From Aspidiotus rigidus (Eukaryota; Arthropoda; Insecta; Hemiptera; Diaspididae): a stretch of 64,000 nt of DNA. The notes beneath the pieces were generated by a model that saw only the letters and a program-made list of their open reading frames with translations, searched no databases and was not told where the DNA came from. Shown here one piece after another: positions 12,830-25,374 of this stretch. Location of the stretch: positions 3,534,001 to 3,598,000 of the forward strand of contig JAVHKY010000053.1 in assembly GCA_035079385.1 (NCBI GenBank), written 5' to 3'. The position numbers were made by a program, and so were the translations under genes. Every line of letters starts with the position of its first letter. Within the stretch, counting starts at the first letter, position 1.

Positions 12830-14640
12830 ACAAGTGAAGCTTTGTGACGTCCATGCTGCTGATTTCATGACATTTACACTTCTGCGGCGTCATCAACCCT
12901 CCCTCCTCCTCTGCATAAGTTGTGTTCATTACGAGGAATATTTGTGCTAGAATCTCACTCATTCGAGATGTTTTCACTATTGTGACGTCATCACCCCGCA
13001 GTGACGTCATAACTCGTCACGCTAAGACATTGACACTTCTGCGACATCATCAACCTGCGACGTAATAGACTTCAAGTCTGTAGATGTTGTATCGATTAGG
13101 TGCAAAATTTTACTCATTCAAGACAAAAACACGTAATGGCATTAATCTGATCCTCCAAATTACGGCTATTCATATTGACGGAGGTGGTTTTTGCAACGTC
13201 CTCTAGTCTCGTGAGTAATTTTATGCTTTTTGCTTCCACTCTCGTGAGTATCCGTTAACTAGAACATTTCTTTGAAATCATCAAACCACGACTTCATTGC
13301 CTCCTAGTGACAAAATCATCCGCAACTTTAAGACATTTACACCTTTGTAACGACATCAACCCGTGATATCACCCCTAATCTTTGGACGTATACGGGGTGG
13401 GACAAAATGATGTTACCAGTTGAATGGGAGATCGCATTAAATCCACTCCAGCTCAGAAATGCGAAACATTAGTTAAACACTTTAATTCTACGAAATTCGT
13501 ACCTTAATTTTATCTTCAATTTGCGTCCCTACCCAACTTTCTACGACTTTTCTGAGCCGAGTTATGGACCAAAAGGTGCAAAAAATTGATGAATGTGCCA
13601 AGATTTCCAAAATGAGAAATTGAAAAATACCCCCCTTTCAAGCTTCGTAAGGTCATTTAGGTATTCTTTTCGGAATCAGCGTTAAATTTTACTTTCAAAT
13701 CAGATAAAATATGGAAGTTTGAACAACTTTAAATTTTTGAGAATTTAGGCAAATTGTTCAATTTTTGGCCCATTTCGGTTCATAAATTGACTCACGAAAG
13801 TCATAGAAAGTTGAGTAGGACCACAAATTGAAGATAAAATTGAGATACAAATTTCATAGATTTAAAGTGTGCATCTAACGTTTCGCGTTTTTGAGCTGGA
13901 GTGAATTTAGTGCAAACTCCCATTCAACTGGTAACATCATTTTGCCCCACCCGGTATATTTTTGAGACATCATCACTCTCATTCTTAGAATATTTGACGT
14001 CATCAACCGTGACGTCATCGACCTGCAGTCTGAGTATGTTGTGTTGATTGTGTGTAATATTCATACTGAAATTTTACTCATTTGAAACAATTGCACTTTT
14101 TTGATGTCATCACTCTCCTGTGACTTCATTATCCCGGATCTTTTATATTTATGTGTATACTTCTGCATCATCATCAACCGGTGGCGTGATCAAGTCTCAA
14201 TCTGAATAGTGGTGTAGGTTATATGTAATATTTGTACTAAAATTTTACTCATTTAAGACCATTGCTCTTTTGTGACGTCATCACCACTTTTGTAACTGCA
14301 TCATTCTCCTGTAATGTCATTACCACTGACCTCAAGACATTTACACTTTTGTGACGTTATCAAATCATGACATCATCATCCTTAACGTTTGGGCATGTAC
14401 ACCTTCGAGAACTCATCGCCCCGCAGTCTGAATAAAATGTTGTGTTGATTTTTTATAATATTCATACTAAAATTTTACTCACTTAGGACAATTACACTTT
14501 TCTGACGTCATTTCCCTCCAGTGACGTCGTTACCTCTGGTCTTCGGAAATGAAATTCTTGTGATGTCAAGAACCCATGGCATCACCTCCCAGTGACCCTC
14601 ATCGCCTTTGACGCTGAATCAAACTAGTGTACTAACAAAA
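12830..14640. repeat. Degenerate array rich in TGACGTCA/TGATGTCAT motifs
   Basis: Phrases such as CATTTACACTTTTGTGACG followed by TCATCA, and AAAATTTTACTCATTTAAGA, recur irregularly across this stretch, spaced by tens to about 200 bases. The octamer TGACGTCA, or one-off variants, is present many times. It looks like an old tandem repeat that has diverged and been interrupted by the palindromic element at 13393-13954. No gene lies inside. Confidence 0.65.
13393..13954. mobile_element. Palindromic mariner-like MITE, 562 bp, TA-flanked
   Basis: The left arm begins CGGGGTGGGACAAAATGATG and the right arm ends with its near-perfect complement (CATCATTTTGCCCCACCCGG). The arms stay complementary for roughly 200 bases each, through CCAACTTTCTACGACTTT at about 13534, leaving a centre of about 165 bases. 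TA lies directly outside both ends, as expected for Tc1/mariner-type insertion. There is no transposase frame, so it is non-autonomous. The superfamily call rests on the TA flank and palindromic form only. Confidence 0.7.
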
Positions 14641-14844
14641 AGTTCGGTTGTTGTAAGTGTCCGTACGAAATACTCGACTGATATGTGGATGACTTATGGT
14701 GATTGATGAGTGGAGGGGGGTGCGCTCTATGTTTTATGAAGTGACCGAAATTAGCACATTCTCACTTTGAGTTCCGTATTTCTCGTTCTGTCTTGTGTTC
14801 AGTTTTTAGGAGCATTTATCAGACCCGGATGATGAATTATTATA

Positions 14845-15100
14845 CCTATGTAAGAACGCTTTAGCGTTCTCACGAATTTTCGTGTTGGTAGCGTTGCATC
14901 GATACTCGTAGACAGGTTTGGTAGTTGATGTTTTATAAGATAGACAACACTAGTAGATAGTTGTCAATTTGTACGTGCGTTAAGATATCGGGAAAACGGA
15001 ATGCCGGAAAGACTTGGAGTACCGGTAAACGATCAGCCGTTAATCTTACACCTATATATTTCGAAACTTTGGTCGCTCCTTTGTATTGAAGAATTTGCTC
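14845..15100 (+). repeat. Lone unit of the 44945-46035 tandem repeat family
   Basis: TATGTAAGAACGC, then GCGTTCTCACGA, then TTTCGTGTTGGTAGCGTTGC match the start of the units at 44950 and 45280. Further along, GGTAAACGATCA recurs at a similar offset. It shows that this repeat is dispersed as well as tandem. No gene overlaps it. Confidence 0.6.
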
Positions 15101-15109
15101 TAACCACAT

Positions 15110-17360
15110 ATCCTTCAAAATTTCGCTTTACCACCTCGCGATAAAATTAATTTGATTTAAAAATTTTAATTTTTTTCTTTTCAGACGCGAAATCGATTTA
15201 CCGTGTACGAATGGAATATTTGGAATCTTATCTATGCAAATAAGAGATCAATACATACTTTGTTTTTCGGAAAGCCTTTTCACGAATTTATGATTACGTT
15301 TTTGCTCTCCTTAACACGGTCTGGGAAATTGAATGGGTGATCGAAAAAAGAACGTGATACAAATATAGCGGCGAGGTTGTGTTCGTTCCGGAAAAAGCCA
15401 ATGTTTTTTTCATTTTTGCTGCTCTCCTTCACGCGTATAATAATTTTTGAGAAATTCTCGACGATTTTTATTTCGAAAAATCGAGTTTCGTAACCTTCCA
15501 TTTACAACTTGAGAAAATGTTGAAAACGAAGGAGCGGAATATTTTTGGACGACAAAGTATGAAGAAAGGCGAAATTGAGAAAAATGAACGTAAGAAGAAG
15601 GAAAACACTTTTTAGCATAATATCTTTTTTTTTTCTCCTTTCTCTTTTTTGGTTTTATCCATTTTTTACTTTTATACAAAGTTGAACGAAAAACTACTTC
15701 ATTTTGCGACTTTCCCATTATCAGGAGGAAGAAAAGTCGTTTGAAAACTGTGTATGTACGGCGGACGACCTTTTGAACGAAAAAAAGTTGAATTTCTTTT
15801 TTTTTTTTTAATAAGTTGCAAGAATCGCACCCGTGTATAGAAAACACCAATGGGAGAATATTGAGCAAACCCAGATTTTCCGTGAAACCAAGACGCCGAC
15901 TGACGCTGTTTTAGCAACAACCATGGAAAAGTAGCAAACAACAGAGTAGTGTATATTAGAAGAGAAGGGTGGTTCTATGTGAGAAGTAACTTATTCAAGT
16001 TTTTTTTTTTCTATTTTCGAAAATTTAAAAACTTCAGCACTTCGCTCACGAGCTCGACAAAATTCTCCGACAGCAGTGTGGTTGATTTCGTTCGTTCTTT
16101 TTTTTTTTTTTTATTTCTAGTTCAGCCCAGAACACGATTTCAGGGGTAGGGTTTTCGTCTTATACTACGAATAAATCCCTTTTCGTGCGGATATATTTTC
16201 TCTCCTTCTCGTTCTTTCCCTGTTACTCTCGCGTAATCCCTCGACGCAAGTCAACTTTTCCATTATTATCTCAAGAAAAACAGGCCCTGCTGAAAATACG
16301 GTAAATTGCGAAAGCTTTTACTTTCTTTCCCGCGAATATATATATATTGTGTCTTAGTTTTCGTGTATACTTCTTCCAGTTCATTTTCTTACGTTTTCGC
16401 TTGTGCTATATAAGATTCGTTCAACGGGATGGAATGTTACGTCGCTTTCGGAGCTTCTCTAAGCCTGGTCGACTTGAAATAATTTTGTATCTTCCACAGA
16501 GACTTGCAACGACTATACGTAGCGAAGGAATTTTCATGACGAGCTTTCGTAAAATACACAGTCCGGGCGAATAGCAAAATTTACTGAAAAGAAGAATGAA
16601 AACTCCATGGTTTATATTATGGTATGATAGTTCGATGTAAATAAATCGATTTTTTGTTCTACGACCTGCTACGATGAAATGAGGGGAGCAAAATTCTTGA
16701 TTCTATTTTATTTCTCAAATTGTATCCTGGTTCAAATCTTTCCGAAGAAGTAGCACGAGAACGCATTCCGTACAAGTTTACTTTCGTTCATTTGTTTCCG
16801 CATACCAGAATTGTTCTAGAATCAAGAACATACAGTGAGCATTGAGACGTAGTCAGAAAATGGGGTGAGAATGGCGTGGAGAAATTCGCACTGAGTGCCA
16901 GATGATTCATTAGGCAGGAATTTGTAGATTTACGAAGTGCCTACCGGTTACCTTCGTCATTTGAGATCATCCAATTTTATTAAAGAAATGCTGTCCCTGT
17001 CTTTCTTCTTTGAAAGGAGAACAAGGAGAAAAAAATGGATTATGTCAAGCAGTCGACAAGCGAAATAAACTTTCTTTTGAGGTCCCAAAAAACTTGAGAA
17101 AAATTATTTTGACCTCACCATGATTGAAAAGGGCGTCATTAGCGATATGTTTCATATTTTTAGGTTGAGCTTACAACTCGATTGAATTTAGAAAATTTTA
17201 AGCTTTACAATATTATACCTCCTATTCCTTATCCCCTAGCCTATTTTCTGAATTGGCGTCTGTGCGTTTGGTCATTCGTCCAAATACTATGGTATTCTAG
17301 AATGTGTGTTTGTATGCTCCTCCCGTGTAGGAGGTTGCAGTCGACTACTCGTAATTAAGT
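15110..17360. other. No gene seen
   Basis: AT-rich unique-looking DNA with T-runs at about 15628, 15797, 16000 and 16100. The 152-codon minus-strand frame at 15410-15868 is a Lys/Phe-rich reading of homopolymer-laden DNA with no domain, so it is not annotated as a gene. Confidence 0.5.
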
Positions 17361-17739
17361 CATAATGTCGAGTTTCAAGCTTTTCAGTTTCCAAAAGGCC
17401 TTGTCTTTGTATTATGTGTGTTGTAGTTCCACCATCAATTACCTCATTAACGTTTTTTACTCAAATTTGTACTTCCTTTGGTATCTCGGCTGTTATAAAT
17501 ATATATTTATTTACTTCAAAATAATCAAATTCACAATACTCATTTTCCATAACGATATTAGCCTAAGTCCTTCCTCAACATCTTGCAAGAGTTGCCATCA
17601 TGGACAAAATTTCAGTATCTAATGATGCCATGGAGGCAAATTCATATTCCCTATTGGTCAAATCATTTGTATCCACCCACAGCTTATTTGGTTGATCCTC
17701 ACAAGTTAAGGATACTAAGTTTTTTAGACTTGTTATCTT

Positions 17740-18480
17740 ATTCCTAATTCTTTTCCTTCGATAGTTTCAACTTGTTTTTGTAGATCTTTGATTCTTCCAT
17801 TTCAGATTTTAAGTTTGATTTTTCTTTCAACATGTTCAATTGCAGTATTAGTGGGGAATCCGCTTATCCCTTTTGTTGGGGGTACTTTCAGAAAATTTTC
17901 GTCCGCGGGCGCGAGAGAGGTTGATGCCGTCACGCAGAGGGGAGGGGTACGTGGAAAAATTCTTACCTCCGAGCTATATATGATTGGAGGGGGACTTGGA
18001 AAAATTCCGACCTAAATGCCGACCTCCGAATTATATATGATAGGAGGGGACTTAGAAAGATGACGGGTTCCTTGAAATTGCAGCCGTCACGTCATGAATT
18101 TCGAGACTTGGAAAAACTTCAGACTCTAGGGGACTCGGGACAGCGGATTCCCCGCTCTGCAATGGCATCTAATGTTTTGCCATCAGTCTGTTCAATTTCA
18201 AATTTATAATCAGTTTCTGTCTTTGTTTTATCTTTACATCTCCATATATCTTTGATTTACTACAAGCAGAATGTTTACACAACATTATTTGATGATCAAC
18301 ACTTCCAGTCCACCTGTTTGAAGGCCCACAATGTAACCTTTCTGGTCCCCGTTCTCCTCATGCTCCGCATTATCAAATATCTCGTCATCGTCAATTCTTA
18401 CCGCCAGAGCTCGCTGTATTAGCATTTTATGCTATGGAATTGTATCCCTTGTGGCCTTTAATTCTGCCTCAATTCTCTGG
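17740..18480 (-). pseudogene. Possible retroelement remnant split by a MITE
   Basis: On the minus strand the DNA on both sides of the 17851-18154 element gives peptide-like readings: KTETDYKFEIEQTDGKTLDA just above it, and IEHVERKIKLKI then KDLQKQVETIEGKELGIR just below. The second looks like a coiled coil. Frames are broken by stops, and I cannot assign a family. The call rests on composition and on being interrupted by a mobile element. Confidence 0.22.
17851..18154. mobile_element. MITE with GTGGGGAATCCGCT ends, ~304 bp
   Basis: The left end GTGGGGAATCCGCT is mirrored by AGCGGATTCCCCGC at the right. Inside are two copies of a TATATATGATNGGAGG segment followed by GGACTT(G/A)GAAA. The same internal segment and related ends (CAGGGAACCTGTT) occur at 61108-61888, so both belong to one family. 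No clear target duplication and no transposase. Confidence 0.65.
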
Positions 18481-18627
18481 TTGATTATTGCCAATAGCAA
18501 CTTCAACGTGTGGTTCATAAACGCAATTGCACAATACTCTGAGTATTTCCCTGAATTTCGCTTTTTAGGTGTTATGACAAGGTTGATCTGGTTGTATATT
18601 CAAACTAACCTGAAGAGTCTTGCTCTA

Positions 18628-18870
18628 CTGGGTAATGGCGATACATTTGGTAGAAGAAGAAGAGGAGAATTGACCAGACTAGTCCAAAGAGGGACGGTGT
18701 CCAGCATAAGGGAGTTACTCGGGCTGCAGACTAGTTTCAGCAATTATCTTCTAAAAGCCCTCCGCTCCGGGCTAGTTGTGCTGTACTGGGTGATACATTT
18801 GCAGGCAAAGGAAACAAAAAAAAAAGAAAATTGACTTGACTGGTCAAAGGGGAGGCGAGTATAGGAACCA
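18628..18870 (+). repeat. Degenerate direct repeat, two units ~155 bp apart
   Basis: CTACTGGGTAATGGCGATAC with GGAGAATTGACCAGACTAGT is echoed at about 18783-18850 by TACTGGGTGATACATTTGC and GAAAATTGACTTGACTGGTC. This is an old duplication with indels. No coding content recognised. Confidence 0.45.
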
Positions 18871-18879
18871 GCCCAGTGT

Positions 18880-21805
18880 AAAGAGATGCAATTGTGTGTG
18901 CCTCCACGTCTCTTTTCTGCCCTTCAGGCTACTTGAGACTTTGGATTAAGAACTGAACAGAAACTCGAAATAAGACTTTTATTTTTTGTGCATTCGCAGA
19001 AGGTCATTATCATTATTCTTGGATGCTGCTTCTTTCGAAAAATTGTTTCAATAGCTCACGGAATGGTGGACCCATATTGAGAAATTCAGATGGTTGTCCA
19101 AAATACGTTTTGTCCGACGTCTCTCGGATAAGAACGTATATCTTCTGAATGTGTAGGTGTCAATAGTCTTCAACAAAATTATGGGACGTTTCATTGGTAC
19201 CTCCAGAATATGTCCTATAGTAGCAGTACAGGTTAATGTAATTCCTTTTCTGAAGTATCTAACTTGGAATCCATGTTCTATCCTGTATTTAAGTGATGCA
19301 GAAATTGAAGTAGAGATTTTTATGGCTTACCAGAGCGCGTTCTCGTAGTAGGATGGCGAGAAGACAGAAAACTCGTGGTGTGGCCTCGATAAATAACCGA
19401 ACGAGGAAGAAAATAAGAAGACGAAAAGAAAAGGAAAAAAAAAAGTCAAGGATTGAGAGATGAAAACAAAAAGAACACCATCATTTACTTGTGCTGAAGT
19501 CTTTATCCATCGTCTTTTGCGAACTTGTTGCGTCTGTGTATGCGTCATTTAAAATTGTTACGACTATGCAATGGGTCATATTTTTCGTCTGTAAAACTGT
19601 TTTTATAGGCGCGTAAAATTTTGCAGCGTTCATTTTCCTGCCCGCTTCGCGTTTCGCGCCCTACTGATTTTCACCCGTCGCTCTCTCGGTTTTGTTGACG
19701 TTCCGTATGTCGCTCATTATTAGCCAATTTTTCTCTTCTCAGCTTCATTTATCACATCTCATTTTTCCTCTCACCGCTTCGCGTTCGGTGATCTCGTTCT
19801 CCACTGATTTTGTCGATTTGTTTGCCGAACGAGGGCTCTTCTTCTCTCGTATGATTTTCACAGAACGTTTACTACACCTTAAACTTGAACGTCACGCTCC
19901 GAGCGTAGGTAGATTGTTGAGTCTGCAATAACCGAGATATTTGGCAGAGTGCACCCTCTTTTTTTTTTTTTTTTGTTTTTCGAAGTCAATGAGCTTACAG
20001 CTAGAGCGGACGAGATGAGAAAAAGAAGAAGATATGTACATACACGAATATGTGGAAAAGAATCTTTCGAAAAATTGCCGCATATCACAAGAGAAGAGTC
20101 TCTTTACTCTCTGCAGGACGTTATAATAGTTTTTGTTCGTTCCAACTTTTATTCCTTTTCCGGTACAAATAAAAGCTACAAAACGAACGCGCGGAGGATC
20201 ACGAGAAGAACGCGAGGGTAAGTGAGTCGCCATTATGTCGGTATGGTTTCTTGCACACCCGCTGATTTCTTAACGACTTTCCTCAGCGGTCAGGCGGTGG
20301 TTATACTTTTTCTCGAGATAAGTCGTCGTTTTAAGCTATACCGTAATCGTCTTTGGCCTTTTATTCATGCGGTACTAGGATATTCGTGTACCTCTCTATA
20401 TATATATGCATCTTTTCTCATCTTCTTCTTACGTTTTCCCTGGGTATCATTACTACCATGATCGTTGTTATTATTGCGGCTTGTGATATATTATTCCAAA
20501 TAATTCCTCTCGTATCTCAAGTTTCATTCATTTATACTTTTCGATATCCTGTATTTTCATGTCTTCTATGTAGTACTTGATAATGCGATCCCATTTATTT
20601 ACTACATAACGTCCCCATGCAATTGCAGTGTATGTACACCAGTTTTTTCTTTACCGAAAATTGAGCAGCGTAAAGATTCTGGCTTAGTTTGTAGAATTTC
20701 TCTTCAAGTAGGAAGGGATCGATTTCTACCTTTTTACGTTTTTCTAAATTCTAAATCTATGATGTTAAATTACCGCGTTGTCTTCTTTTTCCATTATCCG
20801 CACTTTTTTTTCCGCCCCTTTTTAATAAATATTACAAAAGTAACGTACAGAAGCTAATGTGTGTAATGCGAGCTACCGTTGTTCCGACGTCTAGACAGAT
20901 TAAGCGCCTCATCTATAACGTTTAAACATTTATCATTTTGTAAGTTCATAAATTAAATAGGTGCACTCTAATACTATGTGTAATGTTCTTGTTCGCCGTC
21001 GCGCGTTCCTTTGTTTTGTTTTTTTTTTCTGTCGTTTAAAAAAAAAAACTTTTGATTTGTTGAAATTGCGGGAGACGCATTTTGTTATTAAAAATCATTT
21101 GATCAACTTTCGTCGCTCCTTTCCAGTATGATTTATTTTTTCTTTTACGACAGCAGTGACTTCGAATACTCGGTAAATACGGCTGCTGGAAATACTTGTA
21201 GAGGAAATAGCGTCTTTTTGCGTCACTTGAATGAGAATAGAACACATTTTCAGGCTGATGATAGTTCTTTCAAGTTGTATGGACTAAAAAGCCTGCCTTT
21301 CAGAAGTGTCTTGGAATTTGGACTTAACCCAGGTTCGAGAAGCCAGTCTAAAATATCTCAAAGACGTTTTGTTGCAGTCTTTCAATTTCTTTACTTTGTG
21401 GGTGGGCCCAACACCTTCCCTCTGTGGACCAACTTCTGCTGCCATGAAGTGTCGCTATTTAGCCGTGAATGGAAGAGTGACAATTTTGTTGATAGAAAAT
21501 ACGGCTTTGTGAATAGTCTTCTTTGAGGAGAAGTGATCATTTTCGATGAGAATTGAATTGTGGTACAAAAATAGGAAAGGGGGATGTTCTTAATTGTTAG
21601 GTTTTCTAACGTGCGTGCATTGTAGAAAAAGTAATTCTTCTTGATATTATTCTCATGCTGGTGACCAGTTTTTTCTCACATGACTTTTTTTCATCTCGTC
21701 TTGATAGAAAAAAATACTCGGACGTTTGAATCACTCGGTTAGTTTTACCCTCCTCTTTTTATCTTGTAGCCTTCACGCAGTTGAAGAAGAGAAATTCTTC
21801 GATTT
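18880..21805. other. No gene seen
   Basis: AT-rich DNA with CpG-containing patches around 19600-20300, a T-run at 19961-19974 and A/T runs near 21020-21050. Overlapping small frames on both strands (up to 132 codons at 21128-21526) lack motifs and splice logic. Confidence 0.5.
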
Positions 21806-21810
21806 TTTTC

Positions 21811-21909
21811 AGTCACACTCGACAAATAATGCTCGAGTATGCAATGTTTTCTTTTTGCTGGTCACACTCGACAAATAATGCTCGAGTATGCAATGTTTTC
21901 TTTTCGTAA
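21811..21909 (+). repeat. Recent tandem duplication, period 49 bp
   Basis: TCACACTCGACAAATAATGC and the following GAGTATGCAATGTTTTCTTT occur twice at 21813 and 21862, nearly identical, which points to a recent slip duplication. Confidence 0.9.
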
Positions 21910-22488
21910 CAGGCGTTACAAAGTCTGGAAGAGGGAACCTGACTTTCTAACGATTATAGTTGACCAACCATTTTTTTAATTTTTTCTTCTCTCCTTTTCT
22001 CTGGATTTCGTATATGCTATCCGTTCCATTTTCTCGTTGATTCTCCCAAACTTTCGACGAAACTCCGTCTTATGGATAGTCATTTTGATTCAAGGAAAAG
22101 ATTCATGTTCAAAAGTTATCGATGCGGTATTTAATTTCATTTGATGCCATATATTTCTATCTCATTTTCGAGTGCTTAATTCATTAGTCTCTATATTCTT
22201 TTTCACCATCTCTTCTTCATCATTTACTTCTTTCTAAATTTCCAACTCGATTTTTTTCCGGATACATCTTTAGAAGCGTACACTGATAAGTTCCTCTTGT
22301 AGTCAGCTGTCTGTCCTTTGTATTCATGTAGACAGCGCTTGCTTCCTTTTGAGGTTTCTCACGCTAATTCCCCTCCCCCTTCTCTTGTGAAGAAAGGCCC
22401 TACAAGTAAGACGCTTTTCAAATTGTAGAGTCTGTACAAACTTTCCGGCTCATCATCTGCGTGAATTCCGGCTTACAGTTTCGGCATA
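21910..22488. other. No gene seen
   Basis: Pyrimidine-rich AT-biased sequence without repeats or convincing open frames. Confidence 0.5.
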
Positions 22489-22491
22489 TTA

Positions 22492-22823
22492 GGGGGCGTC
22501 CATAAATTACGTGAAGCATTTTTATGGGGGACGGGGTACAGCCAAGTTTCACCAAAATTCACATGAGGGAGGGGGGGGCGACAATTCTCACGAAATTTTG
22601 GCTCAAATTTAATAAAAACTAGTCCTTTTTGAATAGGTATAAAATGTGATCAAGAAAATTACGTTTTTTTGAATAGATAAACGCGATTAAGCAAGCAAAA
22701 ATACACATTTCGGAAAATCTCACTCGTGATAAGAGGGGGGGGGGTCAAGTACGATATCTCACCAAGGGAGGAAGGGGGTTGAAAAATCACAAAAATTGCC
22801 TCACGTAATTTATGGACGCCCCC
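22492..22823. mobile_element. PIF/Harbinger-like MITE, 332 bp, TTA target duplication
   Basis: The ends are GGGGGCGTCCATAAATTACG and its complement CGTAATTTATGGACGCCCCC. TTA is present directly outside both ends (22489-22491 and 22824-22826), the 3-bp TWA-type duplication typical of PIF/Harbinger insertions. The interior has G-runs and no transposase, so the element is non-autonomous. A full relative is at 55905-56266 and a partial one at 56467-56594. Confidence 0.8.
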
Positions 22824-22826
22824 TTA

Positions 22827-23560
22827 GCTCATCCGGTTTATGGTTTTTTACCTTCCAATTTAACGTCTGTCTTTAGGTTTACGGTCTTACATATTTTACA
22901 AACTTTTCAAATCCTCTGGATTGCCATGAAAGCCTTTTGAGCGTTTACTTCTTTTTCTGCAAAATTTTTGTTTTTCCAAATGCCAAAATTCCTTTAAAGG
23001 AGTATTTTTCCCAATTTGCAATTACGAAAATTTCTCATCCTTCCATCTATTGTCGAACTTGAGAGTTCCTCTTCAAGTCCCTTCCCCTCATGTAATATAT
23101 TTCTTCAAGTTCTTCTCCCTTCCTTATATACAACTCTAAAGTCTACAATTTTTAGAATCCCTAAAGTACCTAGAAGCCCTTGCTTCTCTTTGGACTGTAA
23201 TTTACTCCATCCTTACTTCATACTTGTGCTAATAAAAATTTAAATTCCTCCCCCGATATTTATATTGCTGGGTGGTTGGAATTCTTCTAAATCTTTGAAA
23301 TTGGTCAAAGTCCCCTCCCGAAATTACAATTCAAATTTTCTAATTCGATTTCTTCAATTAATATCTTCCAGATTGATCTCTCAGTATTTTTGCAAATTAC
23401 AACTTTGATACGTTTCCAAATAATTATTGAGCAAAATACTTTCGATTCAGTATAACATTTTTTCCTTACCACGAAAAATTTTCAGATTCGAGACGTCACC
23501 ATTCTATTGGTCTTGCACACTCCTCATTAACTGTTTCTTAAAGTTACCGTTGAAATTTTT
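22827..23560. other. No gene seen
   Basis: AT- and pyrimidine-rich DNA; only frames of about 75 codons without motifs. Confidence 0.5.
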
Positions 23561-23566
23561 ATTTAT

Positions 23567-23969
23567 AATTGACGATGCCGCTGCAACAAGGGCACATAGG
23601 CATATGTGCCCGTTTTTGCGGCCATCATTTAATTCAATAATTTGATCCTTCAACTACAATCTGGTGAAGTTTCGAAGCAATCAAGCACGTATTCGCGAAA
23701 AAATTAATTTTTGTTTTTCATTTTGAAGATCTTTTGTCAAGTTTTTAATTTTTTCTGTCTTGTTTAAAATGGTGAAGTTTCGGAATTTCAGAGAGGTTTT
23801 GATTCCCTCCCCCCTGTGCTTCTCAACCTAAAAACTTATTAGTGCAACCACGAACCCATATTACTTGAAAGAAGAAAGTGGAAGGTAAACGATCTATGAA
23901 CTTTGAACGCATTTTTCTCAAAACTAAATTTTTTGCTATGTACCCTTGTTGCAGCGGCACCGTCAATTG
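23567..23969. mobile_element. Short inverted-repeat element, ~403 bp
   Basis: AATTGACGATGCCGCTGCAA followed by CAAGGG at the left is mirrored at 23941-23969 by CCCTTGTTGCAGCGGCACCG and TCAATT, giving arms of about 30 bases with few mismatches. Just inside the left arm is a hairpin GGGCACATA...TATGTGCCC at 23590-23612. No transposase, and no certain target duplication. Confidence 0.6.
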
Positions 23970-25173
23970 TCATACTGCTGAAAATATGGGTAAGAAGAAT
24001 CTACAAAAAACGATTGCCGAGCATCAGTTTTCAGAGAAAGACTTACAAAAATAATTGCTTAGCATTAAAAAGTTTCCTCAGCCAATAATCATAATAATGA
24101 TGGAGTCTGTCAATCCCTCAAATTATTCATGAATCATGACTCTACCCTCCAAAGCTGTGTACCCTGCTCCACCTCCGTGATTTTCCAAACTCAAATTTAT
24201 TACGTAAAAACCAACTTATAGGCGAACAAATTCCAGGCCATAGGTGTTATAGGCAACTTCTCTTTGTATAATAGAATTGGGTTCCATTAATACCTGAGTA
24301 CCAGGTGTCACTTATGAGGGACCAATTCAGTATGACGTCACGTATTGGAATTATTGTTGGATATTACAAAATACTACCAGCTGATTGGCCTTAATGTTTA
24401 GTTTACTTTTTTCACCTGTGAATTTCTCATAAGAAAAACTAGCGTTTTGTCAAGATATCAGGTTTGATTTATAATCTAGAGGTTTTGAAAAACAATTCTT
24501 ATCATGATTTACAATTTCTAATTCGTATTCCGTGTCCAGAATATTCATCAGTTTTGTAACAATTGTTTATTCCGCTTATAAAATTATTATTAAAAAACAG
24601 GTGAACCAAGTTGCTAGCTGATTGGCCTTCACGCTTTGTTCCTTTTTTACTCTGTCTGGAGAAAGAACCCTTCAGCGTCAAAGAACAAATCAGTGCAATG
24701 GGTGTGCTTGCAGTAGTGTAGATAAGCCTATTCCGTTGATTGATTCTAAATGTAAAATTAGTGGGTAAGAAAGTGAACAAAGCGTGAAGCTTTGCAATTA
24801 CTTTACAAACGCTTTGTGCACTAATTCACCCTGGCATGAGGAAAAACCTTTAGGCGTTAAAGACCGATTAGTGGAATAGGTGTACTTGCAGTAGTGTGGG
24901 TCCGTGATGCCCAAATCACTCAAGTGTTTTTTCTCGCGACAAGACAACAAAGATTAACGAGTGACGTCACTGATCTGTCCTCCATTGTTATCCGGAAAAC
25001 GACAGTTGCTATTTTACTATAATTCATAGCGGCAGGGAATCTTCCCTCTTTTTGCGTGAGCGAGTCAATAGAAATTGCCCAGCAGAATTCAGAAAATATT
25101 TCAGTGTAATTATTAGTAAATACTTATTCTTATTTTTAATGCAACGTCTCCACGAGAATCGATTGTGAAAAAT
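23970..25173. repeat. Region of dispersed repeat pieces, no gene
   Basis: Related but diverged blocks recur here: AGCTGATTGGCCTT at about 24380 and 24617, and TGTACTTGCAGTAGTGT-type segments at about 24705 and 24880, each after a CGTCAAAGA/CGTTAAAGA segment. They share the GCTAGCTGATTGG sequence with the element at 12229-12802. No open frame of note. Confidence 0.5.
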
Positions 25174-25372
25174 ATTATGAAACGTTGGATCGAGCTGTTC
25201 ATGTTCGTTTCTCAGTAGAAGACTTCAAGACTTATTTGAGAAGATGGTGGGCCAGCAGACTACTCAGATTATGAGTTGTATTCCACAGATACCCAGGGGT
25301 AAATATTATAGTGCTATCCTGAAGTTAGAAGAATGAAGATTAATATTATAAGAGCGCGTAATGATGAGTTCA
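25174..25372 (+). repeat. Dispersed repeat, copy also held at 56268-56464
   Basis: About 199 bases from ATTATGAAACGTTGGATCGA to ATGATGAGTTCA are nearly identical to 56268-56464. In one frame this copy reads LQDLFEKMVGQQTTQIMSCI and onward to a stop after KLEE. The other copy has a 3-base deletion and a stop in that frame, so coding status is doubtful. At 25174 the repeat is not flanked by MITE ends, unlike the second copy. Confidence 0.8.
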
Positions 25373-25374
25373 AA

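Noticed and set aside
12830..14640. CRISPR-like spacing of repeated TGACGTCA motifs
   Set aside because: Eukaryotic context, irregular spacing and degenerate repeats; not a CRISPR array.
15410..15868. 152-codon minus-strand frame
   Set aside because: Lys-rich reading through several T-runs; no motif and no conserved features.
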